From positions 31,217 to 95,216 of the forward strand of contig CAVTQA010000017.1 in the NCBI GenBank assembly GCA_963736715.1: 64,000 nucleotides of DNA. The letters run 5' to 3'. This DNA comes from AP-15 sp963736715. GTDB lineage: Bacteria > Pseudomonadota > Alphaproteobacteria > ATCC43930 > CGMCC-115725. Below the pieces are notes generated by a model that did not search any database, had not been told where the DNA came from, and worked only from the letters and a program-made list of their open reading frames with translations. The position numbers and the translations under genes were made by a program. This document shows, in pieces, positions 1-8,307 of the stretch (position 1 is the first letter of the stretch; each line of letters starts with the position of its first letter).

Positions 1-10
1 CGGCAAAATC

Positions 11-132
11 GTCATTCCGGGACGGCCCGTGGGCCGGGCCCGGAGACCGTGAACACCGGCTTACGGGCCCTTTCTCCGAGGCCGTGTCCATGGGTTCCGG
101 GTTCGCGGGCGGAGCCCCCGCCCCGGAATGAC
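11..132. repeat. Dispersed palindromic repeat
   Basis: The unit starts with GTCATTCCGG (11-20) and ends with the inverse CCGGAATGAC (123-132); the interior is very GC-rich and partly self-complementary. Intergenic elements of this style are common in alphaproteobacteria. It lies at the broken 3' end of the enoyl-CoA hydratase remnant on the minus strand, so it may mark the deletion point. A related half-unit ending in CCGGAATGACG occurs near 13373-13383. Confidence 0.6.
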
Positions 133-182
133 CCGACGAAATCACCGGGCCGTTTTCATGATGAGGCACGCAGGAAGTCTCA

Positions 183-435
183 CCGTCGATCGGCTCGCCG
201 AGCAGCATCAGCTCCATCGCGATCTTGTGCTGGATGCGTGCCGCGAGACCGGCGATTCCGCCGGTAATGCCGACCTTGCCTTCCGGGTAGAAGAATTCGC
301 TCTCTCGGCCGCGACTAGGAGCAAAGGCTATTGCAGGTCGAGCGCGACTTGCTTGTTGATCGCGTTCAGCTTTTCCGGTCGGTTCATCGCGACGATTGTT
401 ACCGGGCCGCGCTGTTCAACAGAAACGAAGCTCAT
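183..435 (-). pseudogene. Enoyl-CoA hydratase/isomerase remnant
   Basis: Two separated pieces of one crotonase-fold protein lie on the minus strand. The N-terminal piece begins at the ATG at 435 (MSFVSVEQRGPVTIVAMNRP) and stops after 35 residues at 328. About 20 bp downstream, in another frame, comes a middle-domain piece (EFFYPEGKVGITGG, then ARIQHKIAMELMLLGEPID) at roughly 300-183. The oxyanion-hole region between them is missing, and after GEPID the frame runs into the dispersed repeat. The gene is therefore an internally deleted, 3'-truncated remnant. Family assignment is from motif memory; loss of function is clear because the active-site segments are absent. Confidence 0.65.
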
Positions 436-749
436 GATGCTACCCGATTTTACCAATAATAACGCCGGACGACGGCACCTCGGCGACAATAGCGCGCTTA
501 CGAACCGCAATGCTGCGACAGCGAAGTGCGCTAGTTGCTCGTAAGAATGATGCGGCGGATTGACCATTTCGTCCTTTTCGTGTAGTGGGTCAGACTGGTT
601 CACGAAGGTAGCTCAGCATGTACCGTCGGCGACTGTTGGCCGGACGACCGTGCTGATCCTGAGGGCTCTCTCTATTTCCGGCTTATGGGCACGCTAGTGC
701 TAACGACCGGCTCGTTTGCGATGCTGGCTGAGAATGGCGAGGTGTCGGT
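436..749. other. Intergenic region, no gene recognised
   Basis: About 314 bp between the hydratase remnant and the divergently transcribed membrane glycosyltransferase. It should hold the promoters of both, but I see no convincing -35/-10 pair, hairpin or conserved protein in any frame. Confidence 0.4.
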
Positions 750-2399
750 TTGACTCTCGGCCGTGGCGTATTGCGCTTGAATATGGAAAGTTGGCGGGCT
801 GCCGCGTCTGACCATCTGACCTACATTTTTATCCTCCTGGCGATAACGCTGGGGATGTATTTCGGCCTCCCAAAGCGCGGCGATATCGATTGGGCAGACG
901 CCTCGCGCCACGCATTGAACGGCGCTTTCGTGCTCGATTTTATCGAGCAACTCCCCTGGCGCCACCCGGTCGAGTTTGCCTACGATTACTATCGCCAGTG
1001 GCCGGCACTGACGATCTTGTTCTACCCTCCATTATTTTATGGCGTTCTGGCGGCTGTCTATGCGGTATTTGGCATCTCTGAAGCATCAGCATTGCTGACC
1101 GAGCTCGCTTTTTTGTTCCTTCTCGCTTGGGGAGCGTTTCGCCTGTCGCGGTATTGGCTCGAGCCACCCCCGGCGTTGGCCGTGGCATTGCTGTTGCTCG
1201 GCGCGCCGGAACTAGCCTTCTGGGGCCGCCAGATCATGCTCGACGTCCCGGCATACGCCTTCCTTGTTTGGGCCGCGGTATTCCTCGTGCGCCATTTGAA
1301 GAGCGGGCAAAAAGGCACGCTGTTTGCTGCGGTAGTCTGCACGGTGGCGGCAACCTATACCAAATACAACGCGATCTTTTTCGTCGTGCCGATCGCGATT
1401 TCGCTCACATACGCATATGGCTGGCGCGTTTTTCGTGACGGCGCAGTATTGCAAGCGGCTGCGCTCGGCGGCGTATTGCTGCTGCCACTGGTCGGCATTT
1501 TTTTTGCGTTCGGCAGCTACAATCTGGACCAAGCGGCGGGGCTCACAGGTGCGGCGACTTCCCGTTGGAGCATCGCCGAGCTGACTTATTACGCCCGCAT
1601 CATGCCGTCCGTGATTTCCTGGCCGACTCTGGCCCTCGCATGCCTCTATGTACTAGCGCTGCCGTTCGCGCCGGTCCTACGGCTCGCGCGCGCAGACGCC
1701 ATTTTTCTCGGCAGTTGGCTGCTCGTCGGTTATGTGTTTTATTCGATGATTGCAGTCAAAGAGCCGAGGCACATCCTCTTTATCACCTACCCGCTGGCGC
1801 TTGCGGCAGTGCTGGCGATCGACAGAACACTCGCCAAAGTCAGATTTCGCTACGCAGTTTCTTTGGTATTTGCAGTCGCGATATTGGTAGAGACGCTGAT
1901 TACGGGTACCGTCCCGGCTGTTGCCGGTATGCGGGAAGCTGCGGAGGCGGTGGCGCAATTGGCGCCGCCGGAGACCAATGTCGCATTTTGGGGGTCGCAC
2001 GACGGCACTTTTGTCTACGCGATGCGCGCCTATTCCGGGCGCCGGGATCTTGGGGTCGTCCGTCTCGACAAAATCTTGCTCAGCGATGTTGCCGTCTACG
2101 TCGAGCACGGGTTCAAGGAAAGGATAATCAGTCCGGATGAGTTGACCGACACCCTTTACAACCTGCACGTCCAGTATGTGGTCTTTCAGACGCGTTATCA
2201 CGACGATCTCGCCTCGGAAAAAGCGCTGGAAGAAACGCTCGGCTCGGATAAGTTCTCCAAAGTGGAGCGGATCCCGATGACCGCCAATTACGGCAAGGGC
2301 TATATGGCCGATCTGGTCGTTTATCGGCTGAAGGCCGAGGTCCCGCGCGGGCGCGTCGCGCCCTCTCTGCAGATCAAACTTCTCGGCCGGTCCCTTTGA
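750..2399 (+). CDS. GT39-like membrane glycosyltransferase
   Basis: An integral membrane protein of about 540 residues resembling the ArnT/PMT (GT-C, PMT_2) family, which moves sugars from polyprenyl-phosphate donors onto lipids or proteins on the outer face of the inner membrane. A first helix lies near residues 20-40, then a loop with acidic residues (DIDWADASRHALNG), the family-typical FYPPLFYG segment, many more hydrophobic helices and a soluble C-terminal domain. The TTG at 750 has GAGG seven bases upstream; an in-frame ATG at 783 is the alternative start. The stop overlaps the next frame, a GT2-GtrA protein that could supply and flip the lipid-linked sugar donor. The acceptor is unknown. 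Confidence 0.75.
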   Translation: MTLGRGVLRLNMESWRAAASDHLTYIFILLAITLGMYFGLPKRGDIDWADASRHALNGAFVLDFIEQLPWRHPVEFAYDYYRQWPALTILFYPPLFYGVLAAVYAVFGISEASALLTELAFLFLLAWGAFRLSRYWLEPPPALAVALLLLGAPELAFWGRQIMLDVPAYAFLVWAAVFLVRHLKSGQKGTLFAAVVCTVAATYTKYNAIFFVVPIAISLTYAYGWRVFRDGAVLQAAALGGVLLLPLVGIFFAFGSYNLDQAAGLTGAATSRWSIAELTYYARIMPSVISWPTLALACLYVLALPFAPVLRLARADAIFLGSWLLVGYVFYSMIAVKEPRHILFITYPLALAAVLAIDRTLAKVRFRYAVSLVFAVAILVETLITGTVPAVAGMREAAEAVAQLAPPETNVAFWGSHDGTFVYAMRAYSGRRDLGVVRLDKILLSDVAVYVEHGFKERIISPDELTDTLYNLHVQYVVFQTRYHDDLASEKALEETLGSDKFSKVERIPMTANYGKGYMADLVVYRLKAEVPRGRVAPSLQIKLLGRSL

Positions 2400-2425
2400 C
2401 CACCCGGCCGGTCGTGGAGAAGCAA

Positions 2426-3565
2426 ATGGATGATGTCGCAGTTGTCGACGCGCAACCGAAACGCATTATCTCCCCAGCGGTTGCTACAGTACTGAGCATC
2501 ATCATCCCGACATTAAACGAGCGCGAGAACATCGAACCATTGCTGTCCTTGGTGACTGCGGCCCTGCCGGAAACCGAATGGGAGGTGATTTTCGTCGATG
2601 ACAACTCGCACGACGGGACAGCCCAGCACGTCCGAGATCTCGCGCGTCGCAATCCTCGGGTGCGCTGCGTGCAGCGGATCGGCAGGCGTGGCCTTGCGAC
2701 CGCTTGCATGGAAGGCGTGCTCGCTTGCGCCTCGCCCTATATCGCCATCATGGATGCCGATCTGCAGCATGACGAGCGGCTGCTGCCACAAATGTTGAAG
2801 GCGCTGGACGGCGGCGGGGTCGATCTGGTGGTCGGCAGCCGCTATGTGGCAGGCGGCGGGGTTGGTGATTGGAGCAGCGGCCGCGTCCGGATCAGCGGGG
2901 CGGCGACGCGCCTTGCACGCCTTATCAGCAAGGCTGATGTTGCCGATCCGCTGAGCGGCTTTTTCATGTGCCGCCGCGAAATCTTCGAAGCCGCGCTGCG
3001 CCGTATGTCCGGGCAAGGATTCAAGGTCCTGCTTGACCTCCTCGCCTCGTCCCCCAAGCCGCCAACGGTCAGAGAACTTCCTTACAGCTTCCGTGAGCGG
3101 CAGCACGGGGAAAGCAAGCTCGACACGATGGTCGCGTGGGAATACGGGATGCTGCTCGCCGATAAATTGGTCGGCCGGTTCGTTCCCGTGCGCTTTGCCC
3201 TTTTCGGCCTGATCGGCGGGTTAGGCCTCGTCGTGCATCTTGCGACGCTTTGGACCGCTCTCAACTTGCTGGCCTTCGGGTTCGCCGCGTCCCAGGCCAT
3301 TGCCACAATGGTGGCGATGACCTCGAATTTTGTCCTGAATAATCAGTTCACTTACCGCGACCAGCGGCTGCGCGGGTTCAAACTGCTGCGCGGCCTCGCC
3401 ATTTTTTACCTGATCTGCGGGGTTGGGGCGATCGCGAACATCGGCGTCGCCTCCTACGCGTTCACCTCAAGCCATACTTGGTGGCTGGCGGGCGTGGCGG
3501 GAGCGGTTATCGGGTCGGTGTGGAATTTCGCGATGTCCTCCGTCTTCACCTGGCGCCCCCGCTAG
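2426..3565 (+). CDS. GT2 DPM1-like transferase fused to GtrA
   Basis: The N-terminal half is a family 2 glycosyltransferase of the polyprenol-phosphate sugar synthase type: LSIIIPTLNE near residues 23-32, VDDNS at 57-61 and the metal-binding DADLQHD at 110-116. The C-terminal ~125 residues form a four-helix GtrA-like domain, a fold linked to flipping polyprenyl-phosphate sugars. Together with the preceding GT39-like protein it makes a synthesise-flip-transfer set for a glycan modification. I chose ATG 2426 because GGAG lies six bases upstream; a TTG at 2396 overlapping the previous stop would add 10 residues. The fold assignment is firm; sugar identity is inference. Confidence 0.85.
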   Translation: MDDVAVVDAQPKRIISPAVATVLSIIIPTLNERENIEPLLSLVTAALPETEWEVIFVDDNSHDGTAQHVRDLARRNPRVRCVQRIGRRGLATACMEGVLACASPYIAIMDADLQHDERLLPQMLKALDGGGVDLVVGSRYVAGGGVGDWSSGRVRISGAATRLARLISKADVADPLSGFFMCRREIFEAALRRMSGQGFKVLLDLLASSPKPPTVRELPYSFRERQHGESKLDTMVAWEYGMLLADKLVGRFVPVRFALFGLIGGLGLVVHLATLWTALNLLAFGFAASQAIATMVAMTSNFVLNNQFTYRDQRLRGFKLLRGLAIFYLICGVGAIANIGVASYAFTSSHTWWLAGVAGAVIGSVWNFAMSSVFTWRPR

Positions 3566-3648
3566 TACCGAAGTTCCTTCATTGGCGGGTGGCGCAGTTT
3601 AACGGACAACCGCTATACCTGTGATATTGCGCGGTTCGGAGAAACTAA

Positions 3649-4692
3649 ATGAACCTTTTCAAGGAGCACGGAGTCCAGGATCATCAAGCGGTCGGCGGTC
3701 ACATCCCGGTAATCGATTACGGCCCCTATTTCGCCGGTGCGCCGGGAGCGCTCGAACGCGTTGCCGCGGAGGTCGCGCATGCCTGTGAAAACATCGGCTT
3801 CTTTTATGCCTTCAACCATGGCGTTCCGGACGAGTTGATCGACCGGGCCTTTGCCGCCTCGCGCCGGTTCCACTTTATGCCGCTCGAGGAAAAGCTCGGC
3901 GTGAAGCTGAACGAAAACAATATCGGCTATCTGCCGATCAACGCATCGGTGCAAGGGGCCTCGACCGTCCACAAGGCGACAAAGCCCAACCAGAACGAAA
4001 GCTTTTTTGTCAGCCACGACCGCGGGCCCGAGCATCCCGACGTCCTCGCCGGCGAGCCGTTGCGCGGCCGCAACCAGTGGCCGTCGGCACTGCCCGACAT
4101 CCGCGCCGATATGATGGCGTATTTCGCGGCGCTCGGGGCAATGTGCGACCGCATGCTGCCGCCCTTTGCCGTGACGCTCGGGCTGCCCGGCGACTTCTTT
4201 GCGCCGTTCTTTGCCGACGAGGCCCATGCCGTTGCGCGTTTTCTGCACTACCCGCCGCAGGAGACCACCGAGGACAACACCTTTGGGCAGGCGCCGCACA
4301 CCGACAACAGCTTTATGACTGCGCTGGCGCGCACCGATGTCCCCGGACTCGCCGTGAGGCTCCCCTCCGGCAAATGGTTCGCGCCGCCGGTAATCCCGGG
4401 GACGTTTCTGATCAATCTGGGCAATATTATGCGACGCTGGTCGAACGATCGTTTTCTGTCGACACCGCATGGCGTCCTCAACGAGTCGGGGACAGACCGC
4501 TATTCAATCGCGTACTTTTACAGTCCCAACCCCAATGCGGTGATCGAGTGCGTGCCTAGCTGCGTCACAGCCGACAATCCGCCGCGCTACCCGCCCGCCG
4601 TCTATCGTGATCTGGTGCTCGAATTCTATCAGGCCAATTATTTCCATCAAAAGGGGCATCGCTCAGCCGCCGCCGCGCAAGCTGCTGCGTAG
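3649..4692 (+). CDS. 2OG-Fe(II) oxygenase, IPNS-like
   Basis: A 347-aa protein of the isopenicillin N synthase-like dioxygenase family with an N-terminal DIOX_N segment (IPVIDY near 19-24, GFFYAFNHGV near 50-59). The iron ligands are visible as H217-x-D219 in the HTDNSF motif and H274 in STPHGV; R284-x-S286 in RYSIAYF would bind 2-oxoglutarate. It oxidises a small organic substrate with O2 and 2-oxoglutarate in the cytoplasm; the substrate cannot be read from sequence. The next gene, a cupin, starts only 19 bp after its stop, suggesting co-transcription. Confidence 0.85.
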   Translation: MNLFKEHGVQDHQAVGGHIPVIDYGPYFAGAPGALERVAAEVAHACENIGFFYAFNHGVPDELIDRAFAASRRFHFMPLEEKLGVKLNENNIGYLPINASVQGASTVHKATKPNQNESFFVSHDRGPEHPDVLAGEPLRGRNQWPSALPDIRADMMAYFAALGAMCDRMLPPFAVTLGLPGDFFAPFFADEAHAVARFLHYPPQETTEDNTFGQAPHTDNSFMTALARTDVPGLAVRLPSGKWFAPPVIPGTFLINLGNIMRRWSNDRFLSTPHGVLNESGTDRYSIAYFYSPNPNAVIECVPSCVTADNPPRYPPAVYRDLVLEFYQANYFHQKGHRSAAAAQAAA

Positions 4693-4711
4693 TCGAATGG
4701 AGGGAAAGGCC

Positions 4712-5263
4712 GTGTTCGACCTCGATCGCTTCATCGCCGAGTGCCGGGCTGCAGTGAGCTTGGACGCATCTCACAAATCTGTTCGTGAAATCGTCGCACG
4801 TGCTGTCTCTGAGCCCGCCGCCGTTATAGCGGGGCTGGGCGCTCCCGCGCGCGCCGAGGTGCAAAGGCTCCATAATTCGGCGGAGTTGACCATACTCAAT
4901 GTGATCTGGGGCCCGGGCATGACGATAAAGCCGCACAATCACCTGATGTGGGCGGTGATCGGCATCTACACGGGGCGCGAGGACAACATCTTCTGGCGCC
5001 GCCTGCCTGGACAAGATGGCGGCCGCATCGAAGCCGCCGGGGCAAAGTCGTTGGGGGAACGGGATGTCGAGCCGCTCGGGCGTGACATCATCCATACGGT
5101 AACCAACCCGCTGCCACGATTAACGGGAGCCATCCATGTCTATGGCGGGGATTTCTTTACCGTTTCCCGCAGCGAATGGGATCCGGAAACGCTTCTCGAA
5201 CAACCGTTCGACATGGAGAAAAACTTGCGATTGTTCGAACAAGCGAACGTCCGCCACGTTTAG
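4712..5263 (+). CDS. Cupin-fold metal enzyme, CDO-like (COG5553-type)
   Basis: A 183-aa single-domain cupin. Metal-site residues are visible: H75 and H77 in KPHNHLMW, E90 in YTGRED and H128 in DIIHTVTNP. This resembles the predicted metal-dependent double-stranded beta-helix enzymes related to cysteine dioxygenase. I place the start at GTG 4712 because a strong GGAGGG sits eight bases upstream; an ATG at 4697 overlaps that ribosome-binding site. It lies directly behind the 2OG oxygenase, so the two may act on the same substrate. The exact reaction is unknown. Confidence 0.7.
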   Translation: MFDLDRFIAECRAAVSLDASHKSVREIVARAVSEPAAVIAGLGAPARAEVQRLHNSAELTILNVIWGPGMTIKPHNHLMWAVIGIYTGREDNIFWRRLPGQDGGRIEAAGAKSLGERDVEPLGRDIIHTVTNPLPRLTGAIHVYGGDFFTVSRSEWDPETLLEQPFDMEKNLRLFEQANVRHV

Positions 5264-5272
5264 CGAATCCAC

Positions 5273-5512
5273 TCACTGCACACGGTGCAATCCGTAATCG
5301 GCGAGACAGCCTTCGATCGGGTCGCTCTTATTCGCAGTCTTTGCCCGGTCCTCGCAGGCGGCGACGACTGCCGCAAACTCGTTTTTCGAAGGTGGCTTGC
5401 CGGCCGCAGTTTGCCACTCGCTCCGTTCGGAAGAAGCGTTCGCCGATGTCGCGGCATCCCCCATGGCGCAAGCGAGCAAGCCAAAGAAAACAACGAGCGC
5501 CACCCCCCGCAT
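5273..5512 (-). CDS. Small putative lipoprotein
   Basis: A 79-aa protein starting at ATG 5512 with a short hydrophobic leader (VALVVFFGLL) and a lipobox LLAC with Cys15, so it is probably lipid-anchored in the envelope. The C-terminal part (FAAVVAACEDRAK, then GCLADYGL) follows a pattern I have seen in small uncharacterised alphaproteobacterial proteins. It is convergent with the cupin gene 9 bp away and downstream of the Ldh2-type dehydrogenase on the same strand. No function is assigned. Confidence 0.55.
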   Translation of the reverse strand: MRGVALVVFFGLLACAMGDAATSANASSERSEWQTAAGKPPSKNEFAAVVAACEDRAKTANKSDPIEGCLADYGLHRVQ

Positions 5513-5615
5513 TTTCCAACACCCCTGAACAATCCCACTAACTTCCCCACCCGGACTGTACTCGGCAAGCCCGGGATCCACCACTCTTTTCGGATCTGAC
5601 AACAGCCGATAACGC

Positions 5616-6677
5616 CTACTCGACCTCGGTGAACCCGAGCTGATCGGCAAGGCCACACCCTTCCGCCAAGGTGCGCAGCTTGTACCAGGTGGCATCCTCG
5701 ATTTCGATGCCATTGGCGCGGCGGTCCTCCTCGCGCATGTGCTCGATCTCGCCGGGATAGTAAACGCCGCTGCTGCCCTCGGCCGGCTTTGTCGATTTCA
5801 GATATTGCACAAACTCGCCGATGTCCTGCTTGAACTGGGCGAGCGGCCGGAAGGCGTCGACCTTGAAGACGGCCATGAAACAGCCGTCATTGTGGCGCCC
5901 GGTCGGCTCGACCCCAAAGCCGAGGCCGGTCAACAGACCGCAGAGGATCTCGACCATCACCGAAAGGCCATAGCCCTTGTAGCCTTCGCTGCCGCCGACC
6001 GGGAGAAGCGCGCCGCCCTGACGGAGTTGGCTCGGGTCGGTAGTCGGCCTGCCGTCGCGGTCGATGATCCAGCCCGGCGGCACCGGCGTGCCGCGCGCGA
6101 CCGACAGCGCGATCTTGCCGGCCGCCGCGGCCGAGGTGGCCATGTCGAGATAAAGTGGCCCGTCGAGGTCGGACGGCATCGCGATCGAGATCGGGTTGGT
6201 GCCGAGCCGCGCCTCGCGCCCGCCAAACGGCGCCACCGCCTTTGGCGAGCGCCCGGAATCGGCCGTGATCAGCCCGATCATCCCGGCCTTGGCCGCCATC
6301 AAGGTGTAGCTCGCGAGCCGGCCGATATGGCCTTGGCGAAACACTGTCGCCGCCGCTACGTTCGACTTCTCGGCCTTTTCGATCGTCAGGCGCATGGCGC
6401 GCTCGTTGACGACGTAGCCGAAACCCCAATGCCCGTCGACGACCGTGGTGGTCGGCGATTCCTGGACGATTTTCCAGGGTGCGCCGGGCACGATATGGCC
6501 GACTTTGATGCGTTCGAGGTAGGTCGGGATCTGGATGACCCCGTGCAAGTCATGACCGGCGAGGTTGGCGTTGACCACGTGCCGCACGACGATCTCCGCC
6601 TCTTCCGGCGGGGTTCCCGCCGCCACAAACAGCGCCCGCCCGATCTCGGTCAGCCGCTCCGCCGGAATTTTCGGCAT
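5616..6677 (-). CDS. Malate/L-lactate dehydrogenase family (Ldh_2)
   Basis: A 353-aa NAD(P)-dependent oxidoreductase of the YlbC/ureidoglycolate/sulfolactate dehydrogenase family, a fold distinct from classical MDH. Family signatures include HDLHGVIQIPTYLERI near 42-57, FGGREARLGTNPISIAMP in the middle and the GYKGYGLSVMVEILCGLLTG helix. The start at 6677 follows AGGGAGGAAGAAC. It converts a 2-hydroxy acid to a 2-oxo acid; the substrate is not readable. It sits 15 bp downstream of an amidohydrolase on the same strand, so the two probably form an operon for catabolism of one compound. Confidence 0.85.
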   Translation of the reverse strand: MPKIPAERLTEIGRALFVAAGTPPEEAEIVVRHVVNANLAGHDLHGVIQIPTYLERIKVGHIVPGAPWKIVQESPTTTVVDGHWGFGYVVNERAMRLTIEKAEKSNVAAATVFRQGHIGRLASYTLMAAKAGMIGLITADSGRSPKAVAPFGGREARLGTNPISIAMPSDLDGPLYLDMATSAAAAGKIALSVARGTPVPPGWIIDRDGRPTTDPSQLRQGGALLPVGGSEGYKGYGLSVMVEILCGLLTGLGFGVEPTGRHNDGCFMAVFKVDAFRPLAQFKQDIGEFVQYLKSTKPAEGSSGVYYPGEIEHMREEDRRANGIEIEDATWYKLRTLAEGCGLADQLGFTEVE

Positions 6678-6691
6678 CGTGTTCTTCCTCC

Positions 6692-7741
6692 CTAACGGCC
6701 CGCACCGAAGGCAGCGGGGTCGACTGTCATTCCGTAGAAGTGCTGCGGATTGTCGAAGAAGATCTTGCGCTTGAGGCCTTCCGCGATATCGGTGCGATCG
6801 GCCAGGGTCGAAACGGCATCCGGGAACTGACCGTCCCAATGCGGGTAATCCGAGGCGAACAATATATTATCGGCCGGGAAGAACTCCGGCACATAGCGCA
6901 ACGTCTTCTCTTCCGGCTCGCAGGACACGAATACCCGGCCGCAGGTCATGTATTCCGACGGCTTCGCCTTCAACAGCGGCGCGTCGAAGGACCGGAATTC
7001 GTACTCCTCGTCCATATGCTCCATCCAGAACGGGACCCAGCCGATCCCGGCTTCGAGGAAGGCGATGCGCAGATCCTGATATTTTTCCAAAAGGCCGCTG
7101 TAGATAACCGCCGTGCAGGCAATCAGCTGCTCGGGTGCGTGCGACAATGTATGGATCTGCAGGAAATTCTCGAAATGGCAAAGCGGGTCCATCGTGTCGC
7201 TGCCCGAGGCGTGAAACGCCACCGACACTCCCTGCCGTGCGCATTCCTCGTAGAACGGCCAGAAATCGCGATGCGCGATATTGCGGCTGCGATCGTAGGT
7301 ATTGACCATTACGCCGACATTTCCAAGCTTTGCGACGGCGCGCTCCATCTCGTCGATGGCGGCCCGGCTATCGACGTGCAACGGGACGAGAGCGACGGCT
7401 TTCAGCCGCTTGCGGTCGATCGCGCACCAATCGTAGAGCCAATCATTGTAGGCCCGGCATAACGCGATTGCATAATCGCGCTCGCGCACCCGCGTCAGCA
7501 TCAATCCGCCGGTCGGGTAGATGATCTGCAGATCGATGCCCTCCTGGGCATTGTCGGCGAGGTTCTGCGCCGGCGACGGCGGCCGCTTCCCGGCAAGCTC
7601 GCCGTTTTGCGTGCGGTCGAAATTGTCGGAGGGATAGATCGTCGCCCGGTCCCGGTATTTTTCCGGCAGCCTCTCGCGATACACCGGCTCGTAATCGACG
7701 GCGTGCCCGTCGGCGTCGATGATGACCATGCCGTTCTTCAT
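6692..7741 (-). CDS. Amidohydrolase family protein (ACMSD-like, COG2159)
   Basis: A 349-aa TIM-barrel metal-dependent hydrolase/decarboxylase related to aminocarboxymuconate semialdehyde decarboxylase. It shows DADGH near residues 9-13 in place of the usual HxH, a VAFHAS histidine in the middle and SDYPHWD with the late catalytic aspartate. Many members decarboxylate or hydrolyse aromatic-derived acids. A strong GAGGAGG precedes ATG 7741. It is the first gene of a pair with the Ldh2-type dehydrogenase. The substrate is inferred only as a small organic acid. Confidence 0.8.
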   Translation of the reverse strand: MKNGMVIIDADGHAVDYEPVYRERLPEKYRDRATIYPSDNFDRTQNGELAGKRPPSPAQNLADNAQEGIDLQIIYPTGGLMLTRVRERDYAIALCRAYNDWLYDWCAIDRKRLKAVALVPLHVDSRAAIDEMERAVAKLGNVGVMVNTYDRSRNIAHRDFWPFYEECARQGVSVAFHASGSDTMDPLCHFENFLQIHTLSHAPEQLIACTAVIYSGLLEKYQDLRIAFLEAGIGWVPFWMEHMDEEYEFRSFDAPLLKAKPSEYMTCGRVFVSCEPEEKTLRYVPEFFPADNILFASDYPHWDGQFPDAVSTLADRTDIAEGLKRKIFFDNPQHFYGMTVDPAAFGAGR

Positions 7742-8025
7742 GCGCGAACCTCCTCCTCGACCGGGTGGGCCTTATAGCACGCAGGGGGCGGTCTTTGACG
7801 GACTTTAACTTACCCTCTCCCCCGGCCGTTTAGGGGCGGGGGACATAGTGAACAGGTGTTCGGGACATGGTGGACAGGTTGGCACGGGCTCAGCTCGTCG
7901 CGGTAGCCGGAGGGACCTGCGCGCCCGCGGAGCGACCGCCACCAGTCTGGCGCAGCGGCGCGCGGGAGGTTCCTGTGGACCAACCCACCGGGGCGAGCGT
8001 CGCGGCGAGCCGCTCCCGGTGCTGC

Positions 8026-8163
8026 CTCGCGCAAATCGAGGGCGCCGACCCGATGAGCGCAGAACAAGACATCGAAACAGCCCTCCTGATCGGTCGGGCG
8101 CAGCGCGACGCGGCAGCGGCTGAAGGCCCGGCCGAGCTTGATCGGCGGGTTGCGGAAGCTCGG
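8026..8163 (-). pseudogene. IS481-family transposase C-terminal remnant
   Basis: Reading the minus strand from 8163 gives PSFRNPPIKLGRAFSRCRV then ALRPTDQEGCFDVLFCAHRV and LDLRE, which matches the C-terminal tail of IS481-type transposases (pattern AF.G..VALRPT..DGVFDVFF..H.I..IDLR). There is no DDE catalytic core, start codon or intact reading frame upstream. Beyond it, 7742-8025 holds only GC-rich non-coding sequence, including a truncated CCCTCTCCCC-type repeat near 7812. It is the footprint of an old insertion next to another gene fragment. Confidence 0.6.
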
Positions 8164-8174
8164 CCAGCCGCCCG

Positions 8175-8307
8175 TGTCGCCTCTGCCGCAATCCGGTTCA
8201 CCGCCCGCAACACCCCGCGATTGCCTATGCTGTGCGCGATGATATGCACCGCGGCGGCCCCGCTCCTCTCGGCGAAGGACATAGCAGAACGGGTGTCTCG
8301 CTCCACC
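8175..8307 (-). pseudogene. Alpha/beta hydrolase (COG4782-like) remnant
   Basis: A minus-strand stretch reads SAMSFAERSGAAAVHIIAHS, then IGNRGVLRAVNRIAAEA, which resembles the nucleophile elbow of DUF900/COG4782 esterase-like proteins (VHVIAHSMGNRALL). Only about 45 residues survive; the frame overlaps the end of the rhomboid gene and then meets the IS481 remnant. Probably a hydrolase gene destroyed by the insertion. The family call is from motif memory and tentative. Confidence 0.45.
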
